From Bog-473 sp963840435 (GTDB taxonomy: Bacteria > Actinomycetota > Acidimicrobiia > Acidimicrobiales > RAAP-2), in contig CAWIYY010000003.1 of assembly GCA_963840435.1 (NCBI GenBank), positions 1,334,582 to 1,398,581 of the forward strand: a stretch of 64,000 nucleotides of DNA. Direction: 5' to 3'. Of this stretch, positions 8,810-18,092 are shown one piece after another; position 1 is the first letter of the stretch, and the number at the start of each line of letters is the position of its first letter. The position numbers were made by a program, and so were the translations under genes. The notes beneath the pieces were generated by a model. It was not told where the DNA came from. It saw only the letters and a list, made by a program, of their open reading frames with translations, and searched no databases.

Positions 8810-9553
8810 TCAGACCACTCGAACCTCGGCGAGCCGCTTGACTGCGTACTCGTCGTCCCAGCAGACGGCGGCTTCCCATGCGGCCGATGCCTGCGCGGCA
8901 ATGTCGAGCGTGCCGTCGTCGAGACCGGCGGCGTTGTGGGGCAGCACCAGGTCGAGGTCCGGGACGTCGACATGCGACTCGTCCCAGTCGATCAGTGCGA
9001 CCCGATCCGCGGTCATGCGGACGTTGCCAGGATTGTTCGAGTCGCCGTGGACGACGCATGTCTGACGCCCGGTGAGCCGCGCCCACGCTGCTCGGCATCG
9101 AGCAACGCCCTCAGTCGGCATCGCGCCGAGGTCGATCTTCGTACCGGTCTCGGCGTGGAGGAGGTCGGTCGACGATCGCCAGCCCGGGCGCTGCGGCCAG
9201 CCCCGCGTCAACCGGTGCAGCCGGCGGAGCGTGTCGGCCACCCGGCCCCAGTCCGCCCGCGTCACAGGCGCTCCGCCCTCGAGGTATGTCATCACCACCA
9301 GACCTTCGGCGAACAACCGACCGTCCGCCGTCGGAATCGGCAGCGGCACGGTCAGCCCTTCACCATCGAGGTATCGGAGCAGCTCGGTCTCCCACGCGAG
9401 ATCAGCGTCGCTCCTGGCGCCGAGACGGCCGACCGCGAGGTGCCCGTCGACGCGCACGCTCCACACGTCGTTAGCGACTCCGCCAGCGAGTTGCTCGATG
9501 CGAGCGACGTCGTCACCCCACTGCTCGAGTGCCTCCCAACCCACTGAGCACAT
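8810..9553 (-). CDS. aminoglycoside/choline-kinase-like phosphotransferase (APH fold)
   Basis: A 247-residue APH-family kinase starting at the ATG at 9553; the longer frame to 9751 adds 66 residues unlike the family. Catalytic motifs are present: CVVHGDSNNPGNV (HGDxxxxN) and VALIDWDES (the metal-binding IDW), plus an N-terminal GGVANDVWSV nucleotide loop. Such enzymes phosphorylate aminoglycosides, choline, homoserine or other small alcohols. No substrate is suggested by the neighbours, which are ChrA on the other strand and a DUF4389 protein. Resistance function should not be assumed. Confidence 0.75.
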   Translation of the reverse strand: MCSVGWEALEQWGDDVARIEQLAGGVANDVWSVRVDGHLAVGRLGARSDADLAWETELLRYLDGEGLTVPLPIPTADGRLFAEGLVVMTYLEGGAPVTRADWGRVADTLRRLHRLTRGWPQRPGWRSSTDLLHAETGTKIDLGAMPTEGVARCRAAWARLTGRQTCVVHGDSNNPGNVRMTADRVALIDWDESHVDVPDLDLVLPHNAAGLDDGTLDIAAQASAAWEAAVCWDDEYAVKRLAEVRVV

Positions 9554-9689
9554 CTTCGCAGAGTCCGAACATCGCTGGCTCGTCCGCCCCGTACCGGCCC
9601 GAGCTGTCGCTAAAGAGCTGATTCCAACATCGGTCCCCTGATCACAGCGCGGGTTCCGGGACGGCTGAGCGCTACCCGGCTCCTCGTTC

Positions 9690-10286
9690 CTACGGCTCCA
9701 GGCTGAATGGCGGATACTCGTCGTTGAGAAGCAGCGCATACGACGCCACACGAAGGTGCCACCGGTACACGCCCATGCAGAAGCTCTTCAGTGACGGGTT
9801 CCACTGCCCAGTGAACAAGGCGATGAACCATGAGATGAGGAGACAGATTCCGTTCGCGATGTTGAGGAAGTAGAGCACGATGAACTGCGGGATGCAGAGG
9901 ATGAGGCGCAGCAGCACCGTCACCCGGTTGCGCTCACCGCTCGCGGGCGTCACGTTCAACACTGCGGGGTAGCCACCCGGATCGGCGAACCCTTGCGGGA
10001 TCGGCACAAAGGGCGGGTACGGCTCAGCCCACACGTACAGGCCCGTGATCACCCGCCACTCATAGCGAATGACTCCGGCGATGAAATCGCTCAGGCTCTC
10101 CGGTGCGGTGCCGGTGAACACGATGGAGAACCAGCACACGATGGCCGCAAGGAAGGCCACGATGCTGAGGATGTACACCCAGATGAACTGCGGGATGAAG
10201 ATCAGCCAGTTGGTCAGAACCTTGACCGGCGGGATCTTCGCGGGACCCGGTGGCGTGTCGATCGCGAGCGGATAGGCGCCTGGCAT
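9690..10286 (-). CDS. DUF4389 integral membrane protein (two repeats)
   Basis: A 198-residue protein with a duplicated DUF4389 unit. Each half has a hydrophobic pair of helices (FIPQFIWVYILSIVAF; CIPQFIVLYFLNIANG), an aromatic turn (FTGTAPESL; FTGQWNPSL), an arginine-rich segment and a YPPF ending (AEPYPPF; NDEYPPF). The function of the family is unknown. AAGGGAGT lies 5 bases before the ATG. It appears to be transcribed alone. Confidence 0.8.
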   Translation of the reverse strand: MPGAYPLAIDTPPGPAKIPPVKVLTNWLIFIPQFIWVYILSIVAFLAAIVCWFSIVFTGTAPESLSDFIAGVIRYEWRVITGLYVWAEPYPPFVPIPQGFADPGGYPAVLNVTPASGERNRVTVLLRLILCIPQFIVLYFLNIANGICLLISWFIALFTGQWNPSLKSFCMGVYRWHLRVASYALLLNDEYPPFSLEP

Positions 10287-10586
10287 AAAGGACTCCCTTC
10301 ATTTGCCCCTGGCGCGGCACGATAGCCGCCCGACGTCGCTCATGACCGGATCCTGCTCGCCATTGTCGCTGGCTGGTGCGTGTGTGACCAGACCGTGACG
10401 CCGTCACAACAGACCGTGACGTCGGAGCGGTAGGTGCCAGCCGATCGACGCTGCCGAGTCGTCCTGAAGAGTTCCGCCAGGATCGAGACAACCCACCGAG
10501 CTCGGACTGCACAGTCGGATTCGCTGATTTCGTGACCCGAATTCGGACATCACATGCTGGCCAAGTCCAGCCTTTCGAACTGCTAC
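10287..10586. other. intergenic stretch without a gene
   Basis: These 300 bases separate the start of the DUF4389 gene from the end of the DMT permease gene on the same strand. No frame with family resemblance, tRNA or strong hairpin was found. The short direct repeat cagaccgtgacg (10388 and 10410) is the only noticeable feature. It presumably carries the DUF4389 promoter. Confidence 0.5.
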
Positions 10587-11435
10587 CTATCCGGCATCCA
10601 TCGTCGCTGGCGCTGTGCGCGTCAGCACTGCGACAGCGACGCACATGGCGGCAAAGGCGAACGATCCCACGGCCACTCGGACGGCATCGGGGTTGAAGGT
10701 CTCTCCGAAGACCCAGACGCTCAGCGCAATACTCACGACGGGATCGACGATCACCAGGAAAGGCTGCGACATGCTGAGAGGCCCGACGTGAAGGGCGGCC
10801 TGGTTCAAGAGCTCTGCGACCAAGCCGGAGACCGCGAGGGCATACACCGGCCAGTGGCTGAACATGCCGGACACTCCGAACTGCGACAGGGTGTCGGTGG
10901 TCGCCTTTATGAACGTGGCCACCAGTGCCCAGAGCATGGAAGCCGATGCTCCCAAAACCGCGGCTCGCCTTCGTGGCGCGCCTCTGAGCCCGAGCAGTGC
11001 CAGCAGCCCTGAGCTGCCGGCGACCGCGATCGTTGCCCCCACCCAGGCTCCACTTGTCGGTACCGCACTGCCGCCGCTCGGTTCGGATACGGCGATGAAC
11101 ACCGCCAGAGAGACGCATGTGCAGGCAGCCGCCGACCAAGTGATGGGGCGGATCGACTGGTGGAGCCAGAGCCACCGCAGGATCAAAGCGAAGATGAGCT
11201 CGGTGACCAGGAGGGGCTGGACCACCGACATGGCTCCGTTGTGCAGGGCGATGGCCTGGAAAACGAACGCTCCGGCCAGCGCCACCCACCCGAGGAGCCA
11301 CAACGGGTTGGACACGAGGTAGTGGACGAATCGCCAGCCCTTGCCGTGCTCTGGGTCGCCAATGCTCGCAACGTGCTGCATGACGACGTTGAGAGCATTG
11401 GCCAACCCTGCCAGCAGGGCGAACAGCACAGGCAC
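10587..11435 (-). CDS. DMT-superfamily (EamA/NIPA-like) permease
   Basis: A 282-residue protein with about nine or ten hydrophobic helices arranged as two EamA-like halves. The second half contains the typical QPFLVIVDPVVSIALS and a glutamate-containing WVFGETF segment. DMT permeases move small metabolites or metals, and the substrate cannot be read from the sequence. The start is GTG at 11435. The neighbours are unrelated. Confidence 0.75.
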   Translation of the reverse strand: MPVLFALLAGLANALNVVMQHVASIGDPEHGKGWRFVHYLVSNPLWLLGWVALAGAFVFQAIALHNGAMSVVQPLLVTELIFALILRWLWLHQSIRPITWSAAACTCVSLAVFIAVSEPSGGSAVPTSGAWVGATIAVAGSSGLLALLGLRGAPRRRAAVLGASASMLWALVATFIKATTDTLSQFGVSGMFSHWPVYALAVSGLVAELLNQAALHVGPLSMSQPFLVIVDPVVSIALSVWVFGETFNPDAVRVAVGSFAFAAMCVAVAVLTRTAPATMDAG

Positions 11436-11580
11436 AGGGCGATCATACGGACCCGTCCGTTTTTCAGCCTCGAAGCGGGCGGGCTGGAATGACCCGACTG
11501 GGTGGGCACCGAAAATGCCAGTCGACCCGAGCGGGCGATCGCGTCAGACTGGGTTGATGGAGGAAGGTCTGAGCACCAAG

Positions 11581-11742
11581 ATGACGCTCTCTCGAGTAGT
11601 CGTGTTGGCCCTCATACTCATCAGCCTCGTCCTGAGCCACCACCACCTCCGACGGCGGCGAGCTCTCGCCAGAAGCATCCCGGCCTCCCCTGGCGCTCAG
11701 TCTGGTGGGCCGAGATTCAGAAGTGACGACGAGTTCACGTAG
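11581..11742 (+). CDS. possible small single-helix membrane protein
   Basis: The 11436-11890 stretch holds no recognised gene apart from this 53-residue frame. It has one strong hydrophobic segment (VVVLALILISLVLS), then a His/Arg-rich patch and a polar tail. GGAGGAAGG lies 12 bases before the ATG, which is rather far. An in-frame ATG at 11557 has no ribosome site. It has no known homologue and could be chance. Confidence 0.25.
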   Translation: MTLSRVVVLALILISLVLSHHHLRRRRALARSIPASPGAQSGGPRFRSDDEFT

Positions 11743-11890
11743 CGCAACCGACTCGAGAACCGGGTCGCGACCTGACCGGACCGGGACGACCCAACACGTT
11801 GCGGGATACGTCCCCGCTGCCGAGAAGTCCAGATGGAATGGCTTTTAGCGCTTCACCTGTCTATGGCATCTGATGCAAGGACGGAGGGTG

Positions 11891-14800
11891 CTACGAGCAG
11901 CCGCTGGTCGTCCCGCAGCTCCCGCACACGTAGCAGGACCCGGCCCGCTGCATGTGGTTGCCGCAGTTGTAACAGAACGGCGCGTCGCGCTGCTCCGCCC
12001 GGGCCAGCGGCCGGTCCGCCGGAATCGAAGACGAACCCGTGGGCGCAGACGTCGTGAGACTCGACATGGCCTGACTTCCGGCCATCCCGTCGTCGACCAG
12101 GCCTACCGTCGGCGTCGCCTGCTCCTCGACGCCCGGCAGCGTCGGCTGCGTGCGCTCCTGCGTCGACAACACGCCGAGGTTGGCGCGCTCCTCTACCGAG
12201 AGGTAGTCGAGCGCCATCCGGCGGAAGATGTAGTCGACCAGGCTCGAGGCGATGCGCAGCTCAGCGTCGTCGGTGATGCCTGCCGGCTCGAACTTCATGT
12301 TGGCGTACTTGCCCACGAAGGTCGTCAGCGGCACCTGGTGCTGGAGCCCGAGGCTGATGGCGATGGAGAAGGCGTCCATGATGCCGGCCAGGGTCGACCC
12401 CTGCTTCGACACCTTGATGAACACCTCACCGGGACGCCCGTCCTCGTACTCGCCCACTGTCACGTAGCCCTCGCAATCGGCCACCCGGAAGGAGAAGGTC
12501 TTCGAGTTGCGCTTGCGGGGCAGGCGCTCGCGCACCGGACCCACCAGCACCGGGTCGGACGCCCGCTGCCTCTCATGAGCCAGCGCCGTCTCGAGCTCGG
12601 CGATGCGGGCAGCCATCTCACGGTCGTGGGCCTCTGCCTCGGACCCCGCCGGCGCCACGTCGCCGCCCACGATCGCCACGGCTTCCTTCTTGGTCGTCGA
12701 CAGCGGCTGGGCCACCTTGCAGTTGTCCCGGTAGATGGCGACCGCCTTGATCCCGAGCTGCCACGCCTCGATGTGCAGCTGCTCGACGTCCTCGACCGTC
12801 ACGTCCTCGGGCATGTTCACCGTCTTGGAGATGGCGCCGCTGATGAAGGGCTGCACCGCCCCCATCATCCGGATGTGGCCGGTGTAGTGAATCGTGTTGT
12901 CACCCATGGAGCAGGCGAACACGCTCAGGTGTTCGGGCGCCAGGTGCGGTGCGTCGACGATGGACATGTGCTCGTTGACGTAGGCGACGATGTCCTCGAC
13001 CTGCTCGGGCCCGTAGCCCAGCTTGGTCAGCGCCCGGGGCACCGTCTGGTTGACGATCGACATGGTGCCGCCGCCCACCAGCTTCTTGGTCTTCACCAGC
13101 CCCAGGTCGGGCTCGACCCCGGTCGTGTCGCAGTCCATGAGCAAACCGATGGTGCCGGTCGGCGCCAGCACCGACGCCTGCGAGTTGCGCACGCCGTAGA
13201 CCTCGGCCAGGTCGACCGCCCGGTCCCACGCCTCCTGGGCCGCCGACAGAAGGTCCGGGGGCACGACGTCCTCGTCGATGCGGGCCGCCTCCGCCTGGTG
13301 CATGCGCAGGACGTTGAGCATCGGCTCCTGGTTCTCGTGGTACCCGGCGAAGGGTCCCATGCGGGCCGCAGTGCGGGCAGAGGTGGCGTAGGCGTGCCCG
13401 GTGAGCAGTGCCGTGATGGCAGCCGCCCAGGCCCGGCCGGCGTCGGAGTCGTAGGCGAGCCCCTGCGCCATGAGCAGCGCACCGAGGTTGGCGTAGCCGA
13501 TGCCCAGCTCGCGGAAGGCGCGAGTCGTCTCGCCGATCTTCGCGGTCGGGTAGTCGGCGTTGCCCACGATGATCTCCTGGCCGGTGAAGAACACCGCCAC
13601 CGCCGCCTTGAAACCCTCGACGTCGAACTCGTCGTTGTCGTCGAGGAAGGTGAGCAGATTCATGGAGGCCAGATTGCACGCTGAGTTGTCGAGGTGAACG
13701 TACTCGGAACAGTTGCGTACAACTACCCCATTTACCACGTACGAGTGGTTCCGGGGCTCGCTCAAGTTGTAGGTCAATTCGACGCCATCGTTGGTGCGCT
13801 CGAGCAAGTGAGCCGTGCGCCGAGCCCGGTACGGGCCCCGAGGGGAGTCCACCACGATGTCGCGCAGCAACGCTGCCTTGCGTGAGAGCGAGAAGCCCAC
13901 GTGTTGGGCAAACGTGACGATCGACTCCGAGCTGACGCGCAGGTCGTAGGCGGCCGAGTTTCCGTATCGCCTCGTCACGCCGGCCTTGTTGGTGTATTCG
14001 AAATCACCTTCCTTCGATGCCGACTTCGTCTGGTAGAGACGGCTCATGATGCCGAAGGTGCTGAGGAGCGTCTGCACGCCTCGGAGCAGCTCCGACGAGG
14101 CCGAACCGAGACCCACGTAGTTGCTTCCGCCGGCGGTCACCACGCACCCGTCGGCGTCGTAAAGCCCGCGCAGGAAAGCCGCCACCATGTCGGCGGGCGC
14201 CCGCTCGATCGACCACGGCACCGTCTTCTCGGGCCCCTTCACCGGCTTCACCCCGAGGGCCTCGATGAAGCGCTTGAAGGCACGCCGGGCCAGACGAAGC
14301 TGCGCCGTTCCGTTGGCCTGTTCCGACAGCTTGATCGGGCGGCCACAGTTGATCCCTTCGAGCAGGTCGACATGGCGAGGAAGGATCTCGTCACGGTCTT
14401 CTTGGCTCCCGTAGATGGCTGCAACCGTGTCACCGGACGTCGAACCATCACCGATGATCCAACCCACGTAGTGCGCGAACTCTTCGGTCCATGCCTCCGG
14501 GAACTGCAGGGGCAGGTTGTGGTCCCCCTTCGTCCAGTAGTCGTCCGGATCCGAAGACACGGGCAACGCCAGATCGGCGTCCTCGGCCGGAGCCGCCAGA
14601 TCGAGCAGCTTGACCTCATCGGTGAAGGTGAGGTGGCGCGCCTCCACGTAGCCACGGGTGACCGTGAAGATCTTGTGCGAGGGCGTGCACTGCAGCTCCA
14701 CCCCGTTGTCGAAACGGAGCCGCACGATGTTGTTGTAGCCCGTGATCATGAACGCCTCGGGCGATGTGACCAACATCTGCTCCGACGGATTGTCGGGGTT

Positions 14801-15973
14801 GGTGGCATCGTGCGTGTAGATCCCGAAGGTCTCTCCCGTGTTGGCCCGCTCGAAGAGCTCGCGGAACGGGATCAGCCCCTTGTCGGTGTGCACCTTGGCC
14901 GACCCCGGGAAGCACGGGTTACTTCCGTTGATCCGCCCGGTGTTGGGTGCGGTGTGCCAGCGGTTGATCGTCGTGTCGTACTGGAGGCCTGGGTCGGCGC
15001 ACTCCCAGGCCGAGTGGGCGATCTGGCGGAAGAGATCACGGGCCGGGACGGTGCGGATCACCGAGCCGTCGGTCCGCGCCCGCAGCTCCCACTGGTCGCC
15101 GTCGATGACGGCCTCCATGAACTCGTCGGTCACTCGCACCGAGTTGTTGGCGTTCTGGTACTGGGTCGAGTGGCTGTCCACCCCGTCGAGGTCCATGTCG
15201 AAGCCGGCGTCGCGCAGCACCCGCGCCTTGCGCTCCTCGGTGGCCTTGCACCAGATGAAGTCCTCCACGTCGGGGTGGTCGGCGTCGAGGATGACCATCT
15301 TGGCCGCCCGCCGCGTCTTGCCGCCCGATTTGATGGTCCCGGCCGAGGCGTCGGCCCCCCGCATGAAGCTGACCGGGCCCGAGGCGGTGCCGCCACCCTT
15401 GAGCAGCTCGTGGGACGAGCGGATGCGCGACAGGTTGACCCCGGCACCCGAGCCACCCTTGAAGATGATCCCCTCCTCGGTGTACCAGTTGAGGATCGAG
15501 TCCATGGTGTCCTCGACCGAGAGGATGAAACACGCGGAGCCTTGCTGTGGCACGCCCTGAACGCCGATGTTGAACCACACCGGCGAGTTGAACGCCGCTC
15601 GTTGGTGGATGATGAGGTACTTCAGCTCGTGGTTGAAGACCTGGGCCTCCTCGTCGTCGACGAAGTAGCCGTCCTTGATGCCCCAGGCCGTCAGCGTGTC
15701 CGCCACCCGGTCGGCCACCTGCTTGAGCGACCACTCGCGCTCCTCGGTGCCGAGGGTCCCCCGGAAGTACTTCTGGGCGAGAATGTTGGTGGCGTTGACG
15801 CTCCAGCTCTCGGGCACCTCGACGCCCAGCTGCTCGAAGGCCACCGTGCCGTCGCGGAAGTTGGTGATGCGGGCGTCGCGCCGCTCCCAACGCACCTCGT
15901 CGTAGGGGTGGACCCCGGGGGTCGTGAAGTGGCGGCGGATGCCGATCTCGGATCGCTGGGGAGCGATAGCCAT
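11891..15973 (-). CDS. nrdJ: adenosylcobalamin-dependent (class II) ribonucleotide reductase, intein-containing
   Basis: It reduces ribonucleotides to deoxyribonucleotides using a B12-generated radical. The ATG at 15973, with AGGAGG 11 bases upstream, gives a 1360-residue precursor and a 959-residue mature enzyme, the usual actinobacterial NrdJ length. Earlier in-frame starts lie at 16090 and 16132. The N-terminus has the family HFTTPGVHPYDEV segment. The substrate-site motif GSGAGVNLSRIRSS and the active-site NPCSE(Y) are present, the latter split by an intein. The C-terminal tail carries paired cysteines (CYNCGNHM, CYVCGSCG) typical of the reductive/zinc tail. Two NrdR-like boxes lie upstream. 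No cobalamin riboswitch was recognised. Confidence 0.95.
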   Translation of the reverse strand: MAIAPQRSEIGIRRHFTTPGVHPYDEVRWERRDARITNFRDGTVAFEQLGVEVPESWSVNATNILAQKYFRGTLGTEEREWSLKQVADRVADTLTAWGIKDGYFVDDEEAQVFNHELKYLIIHQRAAFNSPVWFNIGVQGVPQQGSACFILSVEDTMDSILNWYTEEGIIFKGGSGAGVNLSRIRSSHELLKGGGTASGPVSFMRGADASAGTIKSGGKTRRAAKMVILDADHPDVEDFIWCKATEERKARVLRDAGFDMDLDGVDSHSTQYQNANNSVRVTDEFMEAVIDGDQWELRARTDGSVIRTVPARDLFRQIAHSAWECADPGLQYDTTINRWHTAPNTGRINGSNPCFPGSAKVHTDKGLIPFRELFERANTGETFGIYTHDATNPDNPSEQMLVTSPEAFMITGYNNIVRLRFDNGVELQCTPSHKIFTVTRGYVEARHLTFTDEVKLLDLAAPAEDADLALPVSSDPDDYWTKGDHNLPLQFPEAWTEEFAHYVGWIIGDGSTSGDTVAAIYGSQEDRDEILPRHVDLLEGINCGRPIKLSEQANGTAQLRLARRAFKRFIEALGVKPVKGPEKTVPWSIERAPADMVAAFLRGLYDADGCVVTAGGSNYVGLGSASSELLRGVQTLLSTFGIMSRLYQTKSASKEGDFEYTNKAGVTRRYGNSAAYDLRVSSESIVTFAQHVGFSLSRKAALLRDIVVDSPRGPYRARRTAHLLERTNDGVELTYNLSEPRNHSYVVNGVVVRNCSEYVHLDNSACNLASMNLLTFLDDNDEFDVEGFKAAVAVFFTGQEIIVGNADYPTAKIGETTRAFRELGIGYANLGALLMAQGLAYDSDAGRAWAAAITALLTGHAYATSARTAARMGPFAGYHENQEPMLNVLRMHQAEAARIDEDVVPPDLLSAAQEAWDRAVDLAEVYGVRNSQASVLAPTGTIGLLMDCDTTGVEPDLGLVKTKKLVGGGTMSIVNQTVPRALTKLGYGPEQVEDIVAYVNEHMSIVDAPHLAPEHLSVFACSMGDNTIHYTGHIRMMGAVQPFISGAISKTVNMPEDVTVEDVEQLHIEAWQLGIKAVAIYRDNCKVAQPLSTTKKEAVAIVGGDVAPAGSEAEAHDREMAARIAELETALAHERQRASDPVLVGPVRERLPRKRNSKTFSFRVADCEGYVTVGEYEDGRPGEVFIKVSKQGSTLAGIMDAFSIAISLGLQHQVPLTTFVGKYANMKFEPAGITDDAELRIASSLVDYIFRRMALDYLSVEERANLGVLSTQERTQPTLPGVEEQATPTVGLVDDGMAGSQAMSSLTTSAPTGSSSIPADRPLARAEQRDAPFCYNCGNHMQRAGSCYVCGSCGTTSGCS
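13712..14914 (-). other. LAGLIDADG intein inside NrdJ (401 residues)
   Basis: The insert begins at the Cys of NPC|FPGSAK (Cys407 counted from 16132) and ends at VVVRN|CSEYVH (Asn807). Splicing rejoins NP to CSEYVHLDNSACNLASMN. Intein blocks seen are the N-terminal Cys with GSAKVHTDKG, block B with TPSHK, two homing-endonuclease dodecapeptides (HYVGWIIGDGST and FLRGLYDADGCV), and the C-terminal NHSYVVNG...RN. The +1 residue Cys808 is the radical-bearing cysteine of NPCSE, so unspliced enzyme is inactive. The usual penultimate His is Arg806, a variation some active inteins tolerate. Both endonuclease motifs keep their acidic residues. Confidence 0.93.
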
Positions 15974-16183
15974 GGTGCTGGGGTCCTCCTGCGTGGTCTG
16001 CGTGGTCAGGGTGGGTTCGGGTTCGCTGAAAAAGCTCTGCTGCTGGACATGCTCTGCCTGGGGTGCTTCCGATGCTGCTCGTCCTGCCATGCGCCGCCGA
16101 CACCCCCACTTTCTCGTACCATTTGGTGGCACTCGCCGCGCTGTCCTCGATCAAGCGCCCGGATGAGGGTCATTCTCGCCTCA

Positions 16184-16251
16184 CCACAATATGTAGTGGT
16201 GGACCCTCCCCCGAGACACGAGATGCTGTGGTTATTACACCATTGTAGTTA
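16184..16251 (-). promoter_or_regulatory. two NrdR-like boxes upstream of nrdJ
   Basis: Box 1, CCACAATATGTAGTGG (16184-16199), and box 2, TACACCATTGTAGTTA (16236-16251), resemble the NrdR consensus acaCwAtATaTwGtgt. Their starts are 52 bases apart, about five helical turns, so both would face the same side of DNA. NrdR is the zinc-finger/ATP-cone repressor of reductase genes. No nrdR gene is in the window. Confidence 0.65.
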
Positions 16252-16270
16252 CGTCGTTGTCAACGAAATA

Positions 16271-16289
16271 CCTGCACTATCCGTGCAGG
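16271..16289. repeat. perfect 7-base inverted repeat between nrdJ and glpK
   Basis: CCTGCAC-tatcc-GTGCAGG lies in the divergent gap, 91 bases before the glpK start. It could be an operator for glpK or part of the nrdJ leader. No known regulator site was matched. Confidence 0.4.
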
Positions 16290-16379
16290 TCACGGGCCGT
16301 TCGCGAAATTTTCCCTGATCAGCGGTCCCCTGGCCGGACCCGACGACGAGGACTCGCGACCGGGTAGCGTCCCCCCACC

Positions 16380-17942
16380 ATGGCCAGGGTGGTCGCCGTC
16401 GATGCGGGCACGACCGGGGTACGCGCCCTGGCTGTCGACCCGGCCGGCCGGGTCACCGACGTGGCCTACCGGGAGCTGACCCAGCACTTCCCCCGCCCGG
16501 GCTGGGTCGAGCACGATCCGCTCGAGATCACCCAGGCCGTCCGGGCCACCCTGGCCGAGGTGGGAGCCCGCCTGGCCGAGGCCGGCGAGACGGTGGCGGC
16601 CATCGGCATCACCAACCAGCGCGAGACCCTGGTCTCCTTCGACCGGCGCACCGGCCGGCCCCACCATCGGGCCATCGTCTGGCAGGACCGGCGCACCGCC
16701 CCCCTCTGCCGCCGCCTGACCGAGGCCGGTCATCTGCCCATGGTGCGCGACCGCACCGGCCTCGTGCTCGATCCGTACTTCAGCGCCACCAAGGCCGCCT
16801 GGCTCCTCACCGAGAGCGGGCTCGGACTTGATCCGGCCGACCCCGGCCTCTCCTTCTGCACCGTCGACACCTGGGTCCTGTGGAACCTCACCGGCGGGAC
16901 CGACGGCGGCACCTACGCCACGGATCCCTCCAACGCCAGCCGCACGCTCCTCTTCGACACCGAGGTGCGGGCCTGGTCGCCCGAGCTCTGCGCGCTCTTC
17001 GGCGTACCCGAACACACGCTGGCCGAGGTGCGACCGTCGGCCGGTCGCTTCGGCACCGCCCGCCTGGACGACCTGGGTCCGGCCGCCGCCGTGCTCGACG
17101 GCGTCGCCGTGGCCGGGATGCTGGGCGACCAGCAGGCCGCGCTCTTCGGGCAGTGCTGTTTCGAACCGGGCATGGTGAAGGTGACCTACGGCACCGGCAG
17201 CTTCGCTCTGGCCAATGCCGGACCCGCGCGCCCGCCAGCGCCCGACGGCCTCACCGTCAGCTGCGCCTGGGACCTCGGCGATCACGTGCCGCCCCCGGCC
17301 CGCGTGGCCTACGCGCTCGAAGGATCCGTCTTCGTCTCGGGCGCGGCCATCCAGTGGCTGCGCGACGGCCTGGGCATCATCACCGAAGCGTCCGAGGTCG
17401 GACCGCTGGCCGCCTCGGTGCCCGACAGCGGCGGCGTCGTCTTCGTGCCCGCCCTCACCGGGCTGGGCAGCCCGCAGTGGGACCCCCGGGCCCGGGGCAT
17501 CGTCACCGGCCTGACCCGCGGCGCCGGGCGGGCCCAACTGGCCCGGGCCTGCGTGGAGGCGATGGCGTACCAGGTGCGCGACATGACCGACGCCATGTCC
17601 GAGGCCCTGTCCGATGATGGGGTCGCCGCCTCTTCCCGCCGGCTCGCCGCGCTGCGGGCGGACGGGGGCGCCGCCACCATGGACCTCCTGCTGCAGCTCC
17701 AGGCCGAGCAGAGCCGCATGTCGGTGGCCCGTCCCCGCTCGACCGAGTCCACCGCGCTGGGCGCGGCGACCGTGGCCGGCCTGGCCGAGGGCATGTGGTC
17801 GAGCCTCGACGAGCTGGCCCACCTGTGGCAGGCCGAGGCCGTCTTCGAACCCACCTTGCCGGCCGAACTGACCGACGCCCTGCACGATCTCTGGCTGCGC
17901 GCCGTCGAGCGCTCGCGGGGCTGGGCTCTCGACTCCGACTGA
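16380..17942 (+). CDS. glpK: glycerol kinase (FGGY family)
   Basis: A 520-residue FGGY kinase that converts glycerol to glycerol 3-phosphate with ATP in the cytoplasm. Diagnostic segments are the N-terminal phosphate loop DAGTTGVRA, the PGWVEHDP block, GITNQRET, VWQDRRT, GDQQAALFGQCCFEPG and TYGTGSFALANAG, and a C-terminal ADGGAATMDLLLQLQA adenosine region. Length is close to the usual 500. No glpF or glpD is adjacent. A Ugp-type importer that may bring in glycerol 3-phosphate lies 33 kb downstream. No strong ribosome site was seen before the ATG. Confidence 0.92.
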   Translation: MARVVAVDAGTTGVRALAVDPAGRVTDVAYRELTQHFPRPGWVEHDPLEITQAVRATLAEVGARLAEAGETVAAIGITNQRETLVSFDRRTGRPHHRAIVWQDRRTAPLCRRLTEAGHLPMVRDRTGLVLDPYFSATKAAWLLTESGLGLDPADPGLSFCTVDTWVLWNLTGGTDGGTYATDPSNASRTLLFDTEVRAWSPELCALFGVPEHTLAEVRPSAGRFGTARLDDLGPAAAVLDGVAVAGMLGDQQAALFGQCCFEPGMVKVTYGTGSFALANAGPARPPAPDGLTVSCAWDLGDHVPPPARVAYALEGSVFVSGAAIQWLRDGLGIITEASEVGPLAASVPDSGGVVFVPALTGLGSPQWDPRARGIVTGLTRGAGRAQLARACVEAMAYQVRDMTDAMSEALSDDGVAASSRRLAALRADGGAATMDLLLQLQAEQSRMSVARPRSTESTALGAATVAGLAEGMWSSLDELAHLWQAEAVFEPTLPAELTDALHDLWLRAVERSRGWALDSD

Positions 17943-18056
17943 GCCGCCCGCCGAAGAGAACCCACCCACAGGACCATCCCCCCGGGTGCCCAAATCCCCG
18001 GAGAAAGGGCATCTGGAGAAATAAAGCAAGTAAAACCTTGTTATATTGACCCAGAG

Positions 18057-18083
18057 GAGCGGTCTCCGCACCGCTCGGAAGGG
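18057..18083 (+). promoter_or_regulatory. leader hairpin and ribosome site of the SDR operon
   Basis: GAGCGGT-ctccgc-ACCGCTC (18057-18076) is a perfect 7-base inverted repeat ending exactly where the ribosome site GGAAGGG (18077-18083) begins. The AT-rich TATATT at 18042-18047 is a candidate -10. The repeat could be an operator for the SufR-like regulator encoded at the end of the operon, or a translation-limiting hairpin. Confidence 0.45.
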
Positions 18084-18092
18084 TGGTTGGCC

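Noticed and set aside
8810..9553. Aminoglycoside resistance gene
   Set aside because: The APH fold is certain but many family members act on other alcohols, and nothing here indicates an antibiotic substrate.
11873..16318. Two long plus-strand frames (603 and 805 residues) opposite nrdJ
   Set aside because: They are antisense shadows of a high-GC gene, with His/Arg/Asp-rich composition and no domain. The minus-strand NrdJ and its intein explain the whole interval.
15974..16379. Cobalamin riboswitch upstream of the B12-dependent reductase
   Set aside because: I looked for the B12 box and a multi-helix core in the nrdJ leader and saw only the NrdR-like boxes and one short inverted repeat.
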